Source: an uncultured Winogradskyella sp.
GTDB taxonomy: Bacteria; Bacteroidota; Bacteroidia; Flavobacteriales; Flavobacteriaceae
Direction of reading: 5' to 3'
DNA: 64,000 bases
Assembly: GCA_913055905.1 (NCBI GenBank)
Contig: CAJXLB010000005.1
Location: forward strand, 62,001 to 126,000
Below the pieces are notes generated by a model that was given only the letters and a program-made list of their open reading frames with translations, searched no databases and was not told the origin of the DNA. The stretch's first letter is position 1, and the number at the start of each line of letters is the position of its first letter. The position numbers were made by a program, and so were the translations under genes. This document shows, piece by piece, positions 37,843 through 46,452 of the stretch.

Positions 37843-37860
37843 ATGTAACAAAAGTTACAT
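37843..37860. promoter_or_regulatory. Palindromic operator ATGTAAC-AAAA-GTTACAT in the divergent intergenic region
   Basis: Perfect 7-4-7 inverted repeat between the start codons at 37798 (reverse) and 37913 (forward). On the forward side a degenerate -7 (TAGCTTTC, 37881-37888) and on the reverse side TAAATTTTG (37822-37814) would each put the palindrome centre about 40 bp from a start site, the classic class II activator distance. Both -7 calls are imperfect. Confidence 0.78.
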
Positions 37861-37912
37861 AACCAAACGTTCAAAAATAATAGCTTTCTCCTTATTTCTA
37901 ACTCAAAGTATT

Positions 37913-38596
37913 ATGAAACAAAAAGATTTTGAAACTAAGGTAGTTGGTTGGGCCTTTTTAATGGCTGCAGCTTTATTGTGGATAGGCTGGGGCTTATCAC
38001 CGCATCACATTGGCGAATATATACAAGCTTCAGATTTTGAAAAGATAGGTGAAAGTGTTTGGACATGGATATGGATGTATCGTATTCACATATTCGGATG
38101 GGTCACTTTAGGTATTGCAGTGTTTGCCTTAGTCTCGGTTACGGCTAGAAGGCCTTTTCGCGTTTTAATTTTACCAGGCGCTGGCATGATAATTATAGGA
38201 ACCTTCACTTTGGCCATAGCCAATGCTTACTTCTACAATTTTGGTGCTTGGGGCGTAGGGCAGACAGCTGGTAAATCTGTGGCAGAAATAAATGCATTTA
38301 TGCATGACATCTTATTCACCAACCAGTATGTTACATGTTTCATTAGATTTGGAAGGATATTTTCTGGTGTAGGATTCGTCCTTCTAGGTTGGGCTTTTTT
38401 GAAATGGCAAATGGTTAATAAATTATTAGGTGCCTTCACCGTACTTTTTGGCTTAGCTGCAATGGGTATTATTTTAGCCATACCAGATAATTTTGAAATC
38501 TATAAACCACTCTTCCACGTGAAAGTAGTCTGGGCCATAATAATGGGTGTAACCTTCTTGAGGTCTGGCGTAAATTTACCTGAACAAAAAGCTTAA
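37913..38596 (+). CDS. Six-helix membrane protein of unknown function
   Basis: The 227-residue protein has about six membrane segments (11-28, 58-77, 84-107, 147-165, 171-190, 203-216). Histidines lie at or near membrane boundaries (H31-H32 in GLSPHHIGEY, H59 in RIHIFGW, H131 in FMHDILF, H202 in LFHVKVVW), so haem or metal binding is conceivable but not shown. I do not recognise a named family. It is transcribed divergently from the membrane-protein/NTPase pair across the shared palindrome, which suggests co-regulation with the sulfite-dehydrogenase cluster. Confidence 0.75.
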   Translation: MKQKDFETKVVGWAFLMAAALLWIGWGLSPHHIGEYIQASDFEKIGESVWTWIWMYRIHIFGWVTLGIAVFALVSVTARRPFRVLILPGAGMIIIGTFTLAIANAYFYNFGAWGVGQTAGKSVAEINAFMHDILFTNQYVTCFIRFGRIFSGVGFVLLGWAFLKWQMVNKLLGAFTVLFGLAAMGIILAIPDNFEIYKPLFHVKVVWAIIMGVTFLRSGVNLPEQKA

Positions 38597-38640
38597 ATTT
38601 TTAAGGTTTAATAGATTAAGGTAGTTGTGAAGCGGTCTGT

Positions 38641-38907
38641 TTATTTTCTGTAAAGAAAATAATTCTTAACTAGCTTTATATACTGTCTTTTGGCTTCATC
38701 TTGGCTAATGTCCTTTACTTGAAAAAGGGCATTAGTCTTAAAGGCATTTATTATGGGCTTTCTACTATTTGGTCTACCGTAGTCGTTAGTCGCCTTTTTA
38801 TAATAGGCATATAGTCTTAATAGGAAGTCGGCAGGAAAAGGGTCTGTGTGTTCATTAACACGCTCAACAGCTTCTTGGAATTTTATGTCGAGTTCCTCTG
38901 AGGTCAT
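38641..38907 (-). CDS. Acyl-CoA-binding protein
   Basis: The 88-residue protein matches the four-helix ACBP family: DIKFQEAVERVNEH, LLRLYAYYKKATNDYG and KRQYIKLVKNYF. ACBPs bind long-chain acyl-CoA. Its start overlaps the psd stop by 4 bp (ATGA), placing it in the phospholipid operon LUD-cdsA-psd-ACBP, which makes functional sense. Confidence 0.9.
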   Translation of the reverse strand: MTSEELDIKFQEAVERVNEHTDPFPADFLLRLYAYYKKATNDYGRPNSRKPIINAFKTNALFQVKDISQDEAKRQYIKLVKNYFLYRK

Positions 38908-39557
38908 GAGATTTCTGCGATTAAAGTTTCGCCACCGCGGACTTTTTGGTTCAATTCTACCTTAACTTCCGCATGTAAGGGCAAAAAGATGTCCACGCGA
39001 GACCCAAATTTTATAAAGCCTGAGTCGTCGCCTTGCTTTACTGATGTATTCTCTTTTGCATAGTTTACAATTCGCCTTGCTAGTGCTCCTGCAATTTGCC
39101 TGAACAAAATAGGGCCAATAGAATTATTTTCTACAACAACAGTGGTCCTTTCATTTTCTTCACTCGATTTAGGATGCCAGGCAACGAGGTATTTTCCAGG
39201 ATGGTATTTGCTATAAGCAACGTTGCCACTGATTGGGTACCTAGTGACATGTACATTTACGGGCGACATGAAAACTGAAACCTGAATACGCTTATCCTTA
39301 AAAAATTCGGGCTCTTCTACTTCCTCAATGACCACAACCTTACCATCTACAGAAGACAATACATGATTATCATTTACATGGGTGTGACGTTTTGGATTCC
39401 TAAAAAACTGTAAAATTAGGATAAAGCCAATAAGAATGGCAATCATTAATCCTTTCCTTAACCATTCGAGGGTCACAAACTCATCAATTAGAAAGAATGA
39501 ACCAACTACGATGACCAGCGCGGTGAAAATGATCTTATGTCCTTCCTTATGAAACAT
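38904..39557 (-). CDS. psd: Phosphatidylserine decarboxylase (short, archaeal-type)
   Basis: The 217-residue proenzyme has two N-terminal membrane segments (IIFTALVIVVGSFFLI and LMIAILIGFILILQ) and a C-terminal processing site in FIKFGSRVDIFLP, where the serine becomes the pyruvoyl group. It makes phosphatidylethanolamine from phosphatidylserine in the inner membrane. It overlaps cdsA by 11 bp and ACBP by 4 bp. Confidence 0.93.
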   Translation of the reverse strand: MFHKEGHKIIFTALVIVVGSFFLIDEFVTLEWLRKGLMIAILIGFILILQFFRNPKRHTHVNDNHVLSSVDGKVVVIEEVEEPEFFKDKRIQVSVFMSPVNVHVTRYPISGNVAYSKYHPGKYLVAWHPKSSEENERTTVVVENNSIGPILFRQIAGALARRIVNYAKENTSVKQGDDSGFIKFGSRVDIFLPLHAEVKVELNQKVRGGETLIAEIS

Positions 39558-40368
39558 GCTGTGAAATTCTTAAAAATAAATATATAAATGGTGCTACAAA
39601 TATAAGACTATCTAACCTGTCTAACAGACCTCCGTGCCCTGGCATAATAACACCACTATCTTTAACACCGGCCATGCGCTTAAATTTAGATTCTATAAGA
39701 TCGCCAAAAGTACCTAAAACACTGACAATTATAGAAAGAATAAGCCATGCATTGAAATTTAGGGTATGGGTGTATTTTGAAATGAAATAACTAGATATGC
39801 TTGCAAAAAGCAAACCTCCTAGAAATCCTTCAACTGTTTTTTTTGGAGAAATTCTGGGAAATAACTTCTGCTTTCCGAAATTTTTACCGATTAGATAGGC
39901 AGCGCTATCATTTACCCACATTAAAATAAAAGTTCCCAAGAGGAGGAGCGGTGTAAATTCATGCTTGAAATTAGCTACTTGAATCATAAAAACAAACCCG
40001 CTGGATAAATAGAACGTAGTAGTGATATATCGTTTAGACTCAAATAAGGGAATTCGTTTAGTTGTAAAGAGATCTTTAATTAGAAGCAGGTTTACAAAAA
40101 TTGTAAGGACCAATAATATTTGAATGGCTTCATCGCCACCAGCGGCATCTGGATCTAGAAGGCTAATATATCCAAAAACTATATAGAGAATTATAAAAAT
40201 AACATACTGTAGGTAGGACTTTAGGCTTATAAGTTTACTAAATTCGAGAAGGCTTATTAATCCAAAAGCAGCTAAAATCAGTGAAAGTGCAGTTTGGGAA
40301 TACAAAGAGACAATTAAAAGTAAAGCATAGATAAATCCGGAAATTGCTCTTATGTATAATTCTTTCAT
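39547..40368 (-). CDS. cdsA: Phosphatidate cytidylyltransferase
   Basis: The 273-residue polytopic enzyme carries the CDP-alcohol signature near its C terminus: SKFKRMAGVKDSG then MPGHGGLLDRLDS. It makes CDP-diacylglycerol, the precursor of phosphatidylserine and hence of the Psd reaction. Start overlaps the LUD-gene stop by one base. Confidence 0.96.
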   Translation of the reverse strand: MKELYIRAISGFIYALLLIVSLYSQTALSLILAAFGLISLLEFSKLISLKSYLQYVIFIILYIVFGYISLLDPDAAGGDEAIQILLVLTIFVNLLLIKDLFTTKRIPLFESKRYITTTFYLSSGFVFMIQVANFKHEFTPLLLLGTFILMWVNDSAAYLIGKNFGKQKLFPRISPKKTVEGFLGGLLFASISSYFISKYTHTLNFNAWLILSIIVSVLGTFGDLIESKFKRMAGVKDSGVIMPGHGGLLDRLDSLIFVAPFIYLFLRISQHVS

Positions 40369-40976
40369 TATAAATCTTCGAGTAGAAGTAGGTAAAGGTC
40401 TTTTGCACTACTGCCGTAGGACATAAAATCCTTGTCGTCAGCTGCTTTAAAGTGCTTAATGGTGGTAATATTTGTTGGAATGGAAGACTTACTTTTACTC
40501 TTTATTCCTTTTAGACCTTCTCCAATATTCTCAACAAATTGGCTCGTTGTGGCATAAATGATAAAGTGATGTGGTAATTCTTTTAACTTCTTTTCAGCAA
40601 TTTGATTAGAAGAAATGAGTAAAGATCCATCGTCTGAAATTAAATACTCACAAGTCGATAAAAAATAATCGCTTTCATCAACCTTGTTTGTAGCTTTAAG
40701 ATTAAAGTCTTTAAAGAGTTGGTTCAGTCTCTCATCTATGAGAAAGACCTTGGAATCTTGCCAATTGTTTTCCTTCAAGATTTCGTTAAAGCTCTCTTTA
40801 ACTTCATTCATGTTTTCGCAATACAAGAACTTGCCACCATTGGCTTTGAAATTTATGGTAAATCGCTCATCAGCTGGTAGCTTCACCTCGGGCATATACT
40901 TGCCACGTTCTTGGTCTGGGATGCTCTCTTCAGATTTTTTTGTCTTTTTACCGAAAAGTTTGCGAAAAAAGCTCAT
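40368..40976 (-). CDS. LUD-domain (LutC/YkgG-like) protein
   Basis: The 202-residue protein has the LUD fold layout: ESDYFLSTCEYLISDDGSLLISS (split as SDYFLSTCEYLIS and DDGSLLISS), LPHHFIIYATTSQFV, and a C-terminal DLYLLLLEDL. LutC relatives act in lactate utilisation with iron-sulfur partners, none of which is present here, so the role is open. It heads the cdsA-psd operon. Confidence 0.8.
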   Translation of the reverse strand: MSFFRKLFGKKTKKSEESIPDQERGKYMPEVKLPADERFTINFKANGGKFLYCENMNEVKESFNEILKENNWQDSKVFLIDERLNQLFKDFNLKATNKVDESDYFLSTCEYLISDDGSLLISSNQIAEKKLKELPHHFIIYATTSQFVENIGEGLKGIKSKSKSSIPTNITTIKHFKAADDKDFMSYGSSAKDLYLLLLEDL

Positions 40977-41021
40977 TTAAATGTTGCTATTAATACTCAG
41001 TCTGGAGCGTTTCTCAAATAT

Positions 41022-41060
41022 AAAAAACTTAAACCAACTAATTGTCAATTTAAGTTTTTT
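41022..41060. terminator. Terminator downstream of ftsH (12-bp perfect inverted repeat)
   Basis: AAAAAACTTAAA (41022-41033) and TTTAAGTTTTTT (41049-41060) are perfectly complementary, and the stem ends in T-runs on both strands. It separates the rsfS-ftsH transcript from the LUD-cdsA-psd operon. Confidence 0.85.
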
Positions 41061-41085
41061 ATATGAAGCAGCTTAATCTCCGTTG

Positions 41086-43086
41086 TTATTCTTCCTCGTC
41101 AATTGACGTTTGATTTGCTGCAGGTACTTCTTTTCCATTTTTAGTTTGCTCTGCAGTACCTTCCTCCGATTTAGAATCAAACGGACGTTTACCAAATATT
41201 TTTTCTAGATTGTCTTTGAAAATAACTTCTTTATCCAGTAAAACTTCAGCGAGTTGCGTTAACTTATCCTTGTTTTCTTCCAATAACTTAACCGCACGAT
41301 CGTACTGTTCTTCGATAATATCGGAGATTTCTTTGTCAATCAATTCGGCAGTTTGCTCACTGTATGGTTTTGTAAAACCATATTCAGATTGTCCAGATGA
41401 ATCATAGTAGGTTAAGTTACCTACTTTTTGGCTCAAACCATAAATGGTAACCATAGCTCTTGCCTGTTTCGTTACCTTTTCCAGGTCGCTCAAAGCTCCT
41501 GTAGAAATCTTACCAAAAATGACTTGTTCAGCGGCTCTACCTCCAAGTGCTGCGCACATTTCGTCTAACATTTGTTCTGGGCGCACGATAAGTCGTTCTT
41601 CAGGCAAGTACCATGCTGCACCCAAGGAACGCCCTCTAGGTACAATGGTAACCTTAACTAGTGGAGCAGCATGTTCCAGCATCCAACTAACTGTGGCATG
41701 GCCAGCTTCGTGAAATGCAATGGCTTTTTTCTCTTCTGGTGTAATGATTTTATTTTTCTTTTCCAGTCCTCCAATAATACGGTCAACCGCATCTAAAAAA
41801 TCTTGTTTGTTTACAGCTTTTTTACCTTTTCTGGCTGCAATAAGAGCAGCTTCATTACAGACGTTTGCAATATCAGCTCCAGAAAATCCAGGTGTTTGCT
41901 TGGCTAAAAAGTCTACATCTAAGGTTTCTTCTTTTTTAAGCGGACGCAGATGAACTTCAAATATTTCTTTGCGCTCTCTCACATCAGGAAGGTCGACATA
42001 AATTTGTCTGTCAAAACGGCCTGCCCTCATTAAAGCCTTGTCTAAAACGTCAGCTCTGTTTGTAGCAGCTAGAACAATAACATTGGTATTGGTACCAAAG
42101 CCGTCCATCTCCGTTAGTAATTGATTTAAAGTATTTTCGCGCTCGTCATTAGACCCTGAAAAATTACTTTTCCCTCTGGCACGTCCAATAGCATCAATTT
42201 CATCAATGAATATAATGGATGGTGATTTTTCCTTGGCTTGTTTAAAAAGGTCTCTTACCCTTGAGGCTCCTACACCAACAAACATTTCAACAAAGTCTGA
42301 GCCAGACAAAGAAAAAAATGGAACTTGAGCTTCACCTGCAACAGCTTTTGCAAGAAGGGTTTTACCCGTACCAGGAGGCCCAACAAGAAGTGCACCTTTA
42401 GGTATTTTTCCACCTAAAGACGTGTATTTTTCTGGATATTTTAGGAAATCAACAATTTCTTGTACTTCCTCTTTAGCCCCTTCTAAACCTGCAACATCTT
42501 TAAAAGACGTTTTAGTATCTGTTTTTTCGTCAAATAGTTTAGCCTTTGATTTTCCAATATTGAAGATTTGGCCTCCAGCTCCGCCGCCTCCGCCAGCAGA
42601 CATACGGCGCATTATAAAAATCCAAACACCAATTATTAGTATAAATGGCAATAAGGTTAAGAGAAAATCGCCCCAAACGTTATGTTCTGTTTCGTAGGTG
42701 ATAACAGTATTTAAATTATTCTCACTGATTATTTCCTGCATTTGCTTCTCAAAATTCTGCAAATCACCGAATTCAAATTTGTAATTTGGAGTCGGTGACA
42801 CCGAAGGAAACATGGATTTAGGTTTAGACTTTCTATGGACCTCTTGTTCCTCCGCCTCATTGGTAATGTAGACCCTTGCTTCTCTCTTGTTTACTATTTC
42901 TACTTTTTCTACATCACCTTTCCTAAGAAAATCCAAGAATTGTGCAGGTGTGGTTTGCGTCCCTGTTGACGCGCTAAAGCCACCTGAAAACAGTTGGATA
43001 GATATAAATACTGCTATAATGACCCCATAAATCCAGTAGGGGTTCATTTTTGGTTTTTTATTTAAATTTTTATTGTCTTTTGCCAT
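41086..43086 (-). CDS. ftsH: ATP-dependent zinc metalloprotease FtsH
   Basis: The 666-residue protein has two N-terminal membrane helices around a periplasmic domain, an AAA module with Walker [14 protein letters not shown], Walker [14 protein letters not shown] and second region of homology [20 protein letters not shown], and an M41 protease domain with [10 protein letters not shown]. The C terminus is a Glu-rich tail. It degrades misfolded membrane proteins and regulatory targets. Follows rsfS by 14 bp. Confidence 0.98.
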   Translation of the reverse strand: MAKDNKNLNKKPKMNPYWIYGVIIAVFISIQLFSGGFSASTGTQTTPAQFLDFLRKGDVEKVEIVNKREARVYITNEAEEQEVHRKSKPKSMFPSVSPTPNYKFEFGDLQNFEKQMQEIISENNLNTVITYETEHNVWGDFLLTLLPFILIIGVWIFIMRRMSAGGGGGAGGQIFNIGKSKAKLFDEKTDTKTSFKDVAGLEGAKEEVQEIVDFLKYPEKYTSLGGKIPKGALLVGPPGTGKTLLAKAVAGEAQVPFFSLSGSDFVEMFVGVGASRVRDLFKQAKEKSPSIIFIDEIDAIGRARGKSNFSGSNDERENTLNQLLTEMDGFGTNTNVIVLAATNRADVLDKALMRAGRFDRQIYVDLPDVRERKEIFEVHLRPLKKEETLDVDFLAKQTPGFSGADIANVCNEAALIAARKGKKAVNKQDFLDAVDRIIGGLEKKNKIITPEEKKAIAFHEAGHATVSWMLEHAAPLVKVTIVPRGRSLGAAWYLPEERLIVRPEQMLDEMCAALGGRAAEQVIFGKISTGALSDLEKVTKQARAMVTIYGLSQKVGNLTYYDSSGQSEYGFTKPYSEQTAELIDKEISDIIEEQYDRAVKLLEENKDKLTQLAEVLLDKEVIFKDNLEKIFGKRPFDSKSEEGTAEQTKNGKEVPAANQTSIDEEE

Positions 43087-43100
43087 TTATAGCTTCTTCT

Positions 43101-43472
43101 TTAATAACTTGTTTCTACTTGGGTAATTTTGGCATCACCCCATAAACTTTCTATATCGTAATATTCTCTTGTTTGTTTCTGGAACACGTGCACTACTACG
43201 TTGATGTAGTCCATGAGCACCCATTCGCCATTTTTGGTACCCTCAACGTGCCAGGGCTTGTCTTTTAATGCTTTGCTTACTTTTTTCTGTATTGAATTGA
43301 CTATTGCGTTGACTTGGGTATTTGAAGTCCCTTCGCAAATAATGAAATAATCACAGACCGTATTTTCTATATCTCTTAAATCTAAAATTGAAATTTCTTT
43401 TCCTTTAACTTCTTCAATCCCAGCAATAATTGTAGTTATAAGTTGGTCTGCATTCTTTTTTTCTTTCGTCAT
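43101..43472 (-). CDS. rsfS: Ribosomal silencing factor RsfS
   Basis: The 123-residue protein has the family core ISILDLRDIENTVCDYFII and WHVEGTKNGEWVLMDYINVVVHVF. RsfS binds L14 and blocks subunit joining in nutrient limitation. It heads the rsfS-ftsH pair, an arrangement I recall as common in flavobacteria. Confidence 0.96.
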   Translation of the reverse strand: MTKEKKNADQLITTIIAGIEEVKGKEISILDLRDIENTVCDYFIICEGTSNTQVNAIVNSIQKKVSKALKDKPWHVEGTKNGEWVLMDYINVVVHVFQKQTREYYDIESLWGDAKITQVETSY

Positions 43473-43492
43473 TAAATTGATTTAAATTTATG

Positions 43493-43500
43493 CAAAGTTA
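43493..43500 (-). promoter_or_regulatory. Candidate -7 element of rsfS-ftsH
   Basis: The reverse strand reads TAACTTTG, matching TAnnTTTG, 20 bp before the rsfS ATG. No TTTG is seen at the -33 distance. Confidence 0.45.
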
Positions 43501-43566
43501 TTATTTTTTTAGTTCTTGTATGCCTTGTAATTCATAAGAAATCTATAAAAAACAACACCTGCTAAC

Positions 43567-44298
43567 ATGTTTATTATCAAACTTGATGCCATTGATTCTA
43601 CCAACTCCTACCTTAGAGCTTCGGCCAATGTGTCTTTGCCTAAAGATTTTACTGTTGTGTGGAGCGATTTACAGACCGAAGGCAGGGGTCAAATGGGTAC
43701 GCAATGGCAATCTCAAGGTGGTAAGAACCTAACATTCAGTGTCTTTAAGCGGAACACGAATTTTAATATTGAAGAGCGTTTTGTTATTAGTATGTTAGTC
43801 TCCCTGGCTATATATAATTGTCTAAGGACATTTCAGATTCCAAAATTAAAGATAAAATGGCCTAACGACATTTTGGCAGAAGAACATAAAATATGTGGCA
43901 TTTTAATTGAAAATATCATAAAGAATAATGCGCTAGCCGGTTCAGTTATTGGTATTGGTTTAAATGTGAATCAACGTTTTTTTGACGATTTACCTCGTGC
44001 CAGCTCCATGTATTCATTAACGGGTAAACTATTTGATAGAGATGAAGTGCTTACAGCATTGATTGGGTCTTTAAAACAACAGTTCGAGGCTGTAGATAAC
44101 AAAACTTTTAAAGGCATAAAAAAAGAGTACGAATCGCATCTTTTTCGGTTTAAGAAACCGTCTACCTTTAGAGCTTTAAATGGAGAAACAATTACAGGTA
44201 TTATAAAAGGTGTTACCCAGGATGGGCAACTACGGCTTTTGCTTGAGGATGATAAAATTGAAATTTTTGATTTTAAGGAACTGACCCTGCTTTATTGA
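43567..44298 (+). CDS. birA: Biotin-[acetyl-CoA-carboxylase] ligase, monofunctional
   Basis: The 243-residue enzyme has DSTNSYLR, the biotin-AMP loop EGRGQMGTQWQSQGGKNL and KWPNDILAEEHKICGILIE. It lacks the N-terminal DNA-binding domain of E. coli BirA, so it should not be a repressor. It loads biotin on carboxyl-carrier proteins. Its last seven bases overlap the convergent SRPBCC gene. Confidence 0.96.
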   Translation: MFIIKLDAIDSTNSYLRASANVSLPKDFTVVWSDLQTEGRGQMGTQWQSQGGKNLTFSVFKRNTNFNIEERFVISMLVSLAIYNCLRTFQIPKLKIKWPNDILAEEHKICGILIENIIKNNALAGSVIGIGLNVNQRFFDDLPRASSMYSLTGKLFDRDEVLTALIGSLKQQFEAVDNKTFKGIKKEYESHLFRFKKPSTFRALNGETITGIIKGVTQDGQLRLLLEDDKIEIFDFKELTLLY

Positions 44299-44690
44299 AT
44301 TGCAGCTGGCATATTAGTGGCTAGCGTTTCTATAAATTTTGAGATAGGTCCTTTTATCATCATGGCCATCATGGCGTTAAATTCACCTTCAAAACTTAAA
44401 TTCACAGCACTTTTATTTTCTTCTAAATTTTCAATATGTGCCGTTAAGGAGAAGTCGAGCTTACCACCTCCTGCACCCAACACAATTTTGTCATGAGGCT
44501 GGCTTTCCTTCTTTTCTAAGACTATTTCAGGCATTCCTTTTAGCGCAAAAAGGAATTTGTCGGTATCGATAATTTCAAATTTTTGGATGGTATTGGGCAT
44601 TAAAGCCTCAAAATTTTCAACTTGAGATAAAAATTCAAAAGTGTCTTTGGCAGATTTATTAATCGTGACTTTTGGGGATTCAAGGTTCAT
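44292..44690 (-). CDS. SRPBCC-family (START/CoxG-like) protein
   Basis: The 132-residue protein has the helix-grip pattern: KDTFEFLSQVENFEALMP near the N terminus, alternating strands, and a long C-terminal amphipathic helix around GPISKFIETLATNMPAAI. These proteins bind hydrophobic ligands; the ligand is unknown. It follows pyrE by 25 bp on the same strand. Confidence 0.8.
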   Translation of the reverse strand: MNLESPKVTINKSAKDTFEFLSQVENFEALMPNTIQKFEIIDTDKFLFALKGMPEIVLEKKESQPHDKIVLGAGGGKLDFSLTAHIENLEENKSAVNLSFEGEFNAMMAMMIKGPISKFIETLATNMPAAIQ

Positions 44691-44715
44691 ATAATTCAGT
44701 TTACCCTATTAAATA

Positions 44716-45360
44716 TCAATTGTTATTCCATTCGGCTGGATTGGCATTCCATTGTGTCAATATGTCTTGCTGCTTTTCTGTAATGTAATTGGTTTCCATA
44801 GCCTGTTCTAAAAGATTTTCATAATCGCTCAATGTGGTTAAATCTATCTCGGAATCGAGAAAATTAGCCTTTGCGACTGGAAATCCATAAGAAAAAATGG
44901 CCACCATGCCCTTAACATTGGCTTCGGCCGTTTTTAAGGCTTTAACGGCATTGAGGCTACTATTTCCAGTACTTATTAAATCTTCAATAACAACTACATG
45001 TTGTCCTTTTTCCAGATAGCCCTCAATTTGGTTTTGGCGTCCATGTTTTTTCGCCTCTGGCCGTACGTATATAAAAGGCAGATTAAGGTACTCAGCCACC
45101 AACGCACCAATTCCTATGGCACCAGTAGCCACTCCAGCAATGACATCTGGTTTACCGTATTTTTCCTCAACAATTTTAGCCAGATTCTCCCTAATAAAAT
45201 TTCTTATTAAGGGATAGGATAAAACAATTCTATTGTCGCAATAGATAGGCGATTTCCAACCAGAAGCCCAAGTAAAAGGCTGCTCAGGTTGTAATTTTAT
45301 GGCATTTATTTGAAGTAAAACTTCAGCCGTTTTCTTTGCAATTTCCTTTGTATAAACCAT
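44716..45360 (-). CDS. pyrE: Orotate phosphoribosyltransferase
   Basis: The 214-residue enzyme transfers orotate to PRPP in pyrimidine synthesis. The PRPP-binding loop is VVVIEDLISTGNSS and the substrate region FTWASGWKSPIYCDNR. The start codon is four bases after a TAGTTTTG element, so the message may be leaderless. It diverges from the Nudix gene. Confidence 0.97.
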   Translation of the reverse strand: MVYTKEIAKKTAEVLLQINAIKLQPEQPFTWASGWKSPIYCDNRIVLSYPLIRNFIRENLAKIVEEKYGKPDVIAGVATGAIGIGALVAEYLNLPFIYVRPEAKKHGRQNQIEGYLEKGQHVVVIEDLISTGNSSLNAVKALKTAEANVKGMVAIFSYGFPVAKANFLDSEIDLTTLSDYENLLEQAMETNYITEKQQDILTQWNANPAEWNNN

Positions 45361-45364
45361 AACG

Positions 45365-45372
45365 CAAAACTA
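45365..45372 (-). promoter_or_regulatory. Candidate -7 element of pyrE, four bases before the ATG
   Basis: The reverse strand reads TAGTTTTG, then CGTT, then the pyrE ATG. Same geometry as rarA and rluF. No TTTG at the -33 distance is seen. Confidence 0.42.
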
Positions 45373-45474
45373 ATATAATTTATAGGTAGAATTTCTTTAA
45401 ATTAATTTAATTTTGAGATTGTAAGCGGTCACGTCTGTGACATTACGCTCAAAAACTTGGAAATTCTGGATGAT

Positions 45475-46056
45475 ATGTACACCATTTTTGTTGGTGATAA
45501 ACCAATAATTTTAACAACGAAAATAGAAAAAGAAACTAACTTTAAATCGTTTCTTCTAAAAACGGTGAATATTGGAAAGGTTATATATCTTCTAAACAAG
45601 ACCAAGCTAGAGCAGGTTCGTTTAATTCATCACAACCCTGATACCTTATTGAAACATTTTTTAAAGCTGTTGCCTGTTGTCCATGCTGGTGGAGGTAAGG
45701 TGGTAAATGACTCGGGAGAAGTTCTGTTCATTTACAGAAATGATAAATGGGATTTACCAAAGGGAAAAACCGAGAAAAATGAATCCATGCCAGAAACAGC
45801 AATGCGCGAGGTGGAGGAGGAGACAGGAGTAAAAGGCTTGTCAATAACCAAGACGCTGCCCGTGACTTACCATATTTTTAAAAGAAATGGAAAACACAAA
45901 ATTAAGGTGACCCATTGGTTTGAAATGCAAACCAATTTTAATGGGAAGCTTTTTCCACAAGAAAAAGAAGGGATTACCAAGGTTAAGTGGCTAGACAAAA
46001 AAAGTGCCGAAAGGGCATTGGAAAATAGTTATGCCAACATAAGGCTTCTTATGTAA
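45475..46056 (+). CDS. Nudix hydrolase
   Basis: The 193-residue protein carries a complete Nudix box, G-x5-E-x7-REVEEETGV (GKTEKNESMPETAMREVEEE...), about residues 105-127, preceded by a separate N-terminal region. Nudix enzymes hydrolyse nucleoside diphosphate-linked compounds; the substrate is unknown. ATG 45475 is preferred over a TTG at 45457. Confidence 0.9.
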   Translation: MYTIFVGDKPIILTTKIEKETNFKSFLLKTVNIGKVIYLLNKTKLEQVRLIHHNPDTLLKHFLKLLPVVHAGGGKVVNDSGEVLFIYRNDKWDLPKGKTEKNESMPETAMREVEEETGVKGLSITKTLPVTYHIFKRNGKHKIKVTHWFEMQTNFNGKLFPQEKEGITKVKWLDKKSAERALENSYANIRLLM

Positions 46057-46445
46057 TCTTTTAATTAAGAGCTGTTTTCAATAATGATTCTCTACTGTTA
46101 AACTTTCTTAAAGTTTGGGCCGTTTTTTGTTGTGCCTGCCAAACAGTGTTTAACTTTACATTTAAAAAGTTAAACAAAATAATAGTCAAATTGAAACTTT
46201 TTTGCTTAAAAGGTTTATTTAAAAGCTAGGACTATTATCTTATGTTGAGTTGAGGCGTCATTTATAAAATCACCAACAATAGCTCGTGACAATTTCAAAA
46301 GTCCGATACAGAATGGCAATTCAGAGTTTGGGAAATCAGTTCCAGCAAAAAGGAGAGCTAATACTGTTATAATACAGATTCAAATCATGCAATAACCTAA
46401 CGCAGTTTTGAATCCAACAAGAGGCCACTTCAATCAGTGGTCTCT
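46057..46445 (+). other. Long non-coding interval between the Nudix and M14 genes
   Basis: About 390 bp without a recognisable protein gene. It holds a candidate promoter, an inverted repeat and a forward-strand terminator, treated separately as a possible small RNA. A very short frame (GTG 46286 or ATG 46313, ending at the TAA before 46380) reads MAIQSLGNQFQQKGELILL; nothing supports its translation. Confidence 0.6.
46126..46158 (+). promoter_or_regulatory. Candidate promoter for a small RNA
   Basis: TTTG at 46126-46129, 21 bp, then TAACTTTA at 46151-46158, one mismatch from TAnnTTTG. The spacing is within the normal range. Confidence 0.4.
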
Positions 46446-46452
46446 TTATTTT
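46163..46452 (+). ncRNA. Candidate small RNA of unknown family
   Basis: A near-consensus promoter upstream and a strong hairpin-T-run downstream frame about 290 nt with no coding potential. Near the 5' end ATAATAGTC (46179-46187) and GACTATTAT (46230-46238) form a perfect 9-bp stem enclosing a GCTT/AAGC pair. It does not show the hallmarks of tmRNA, RNase P RNA or SRP RNA. It could also be a long 3' UTR of the Nudix gene. Confidence 0.33.
46420..46452 (+). terminator. Forward-strand terminator before the M14 gene end
   Basis: AGAGGCCACT (46420-46429), loop TCAATC, AGTGGTCTCT (46436-46445) give a 10-bp stem with one G-T pair, followed by TTATTTT on the forward strand. On the reverse strand the hairpin follows the M14 stop but has no T-run. 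Confidence 0.75.

Noticed and set aside
46286-46372. Short peptide frame ending QFQQKGELILL in the Nudix-M14 interval
   Set aside because: Fewer than 30 codons, no clear ribosome-binding site, and I know no homologue; kept only as a note within the candidate RNA.
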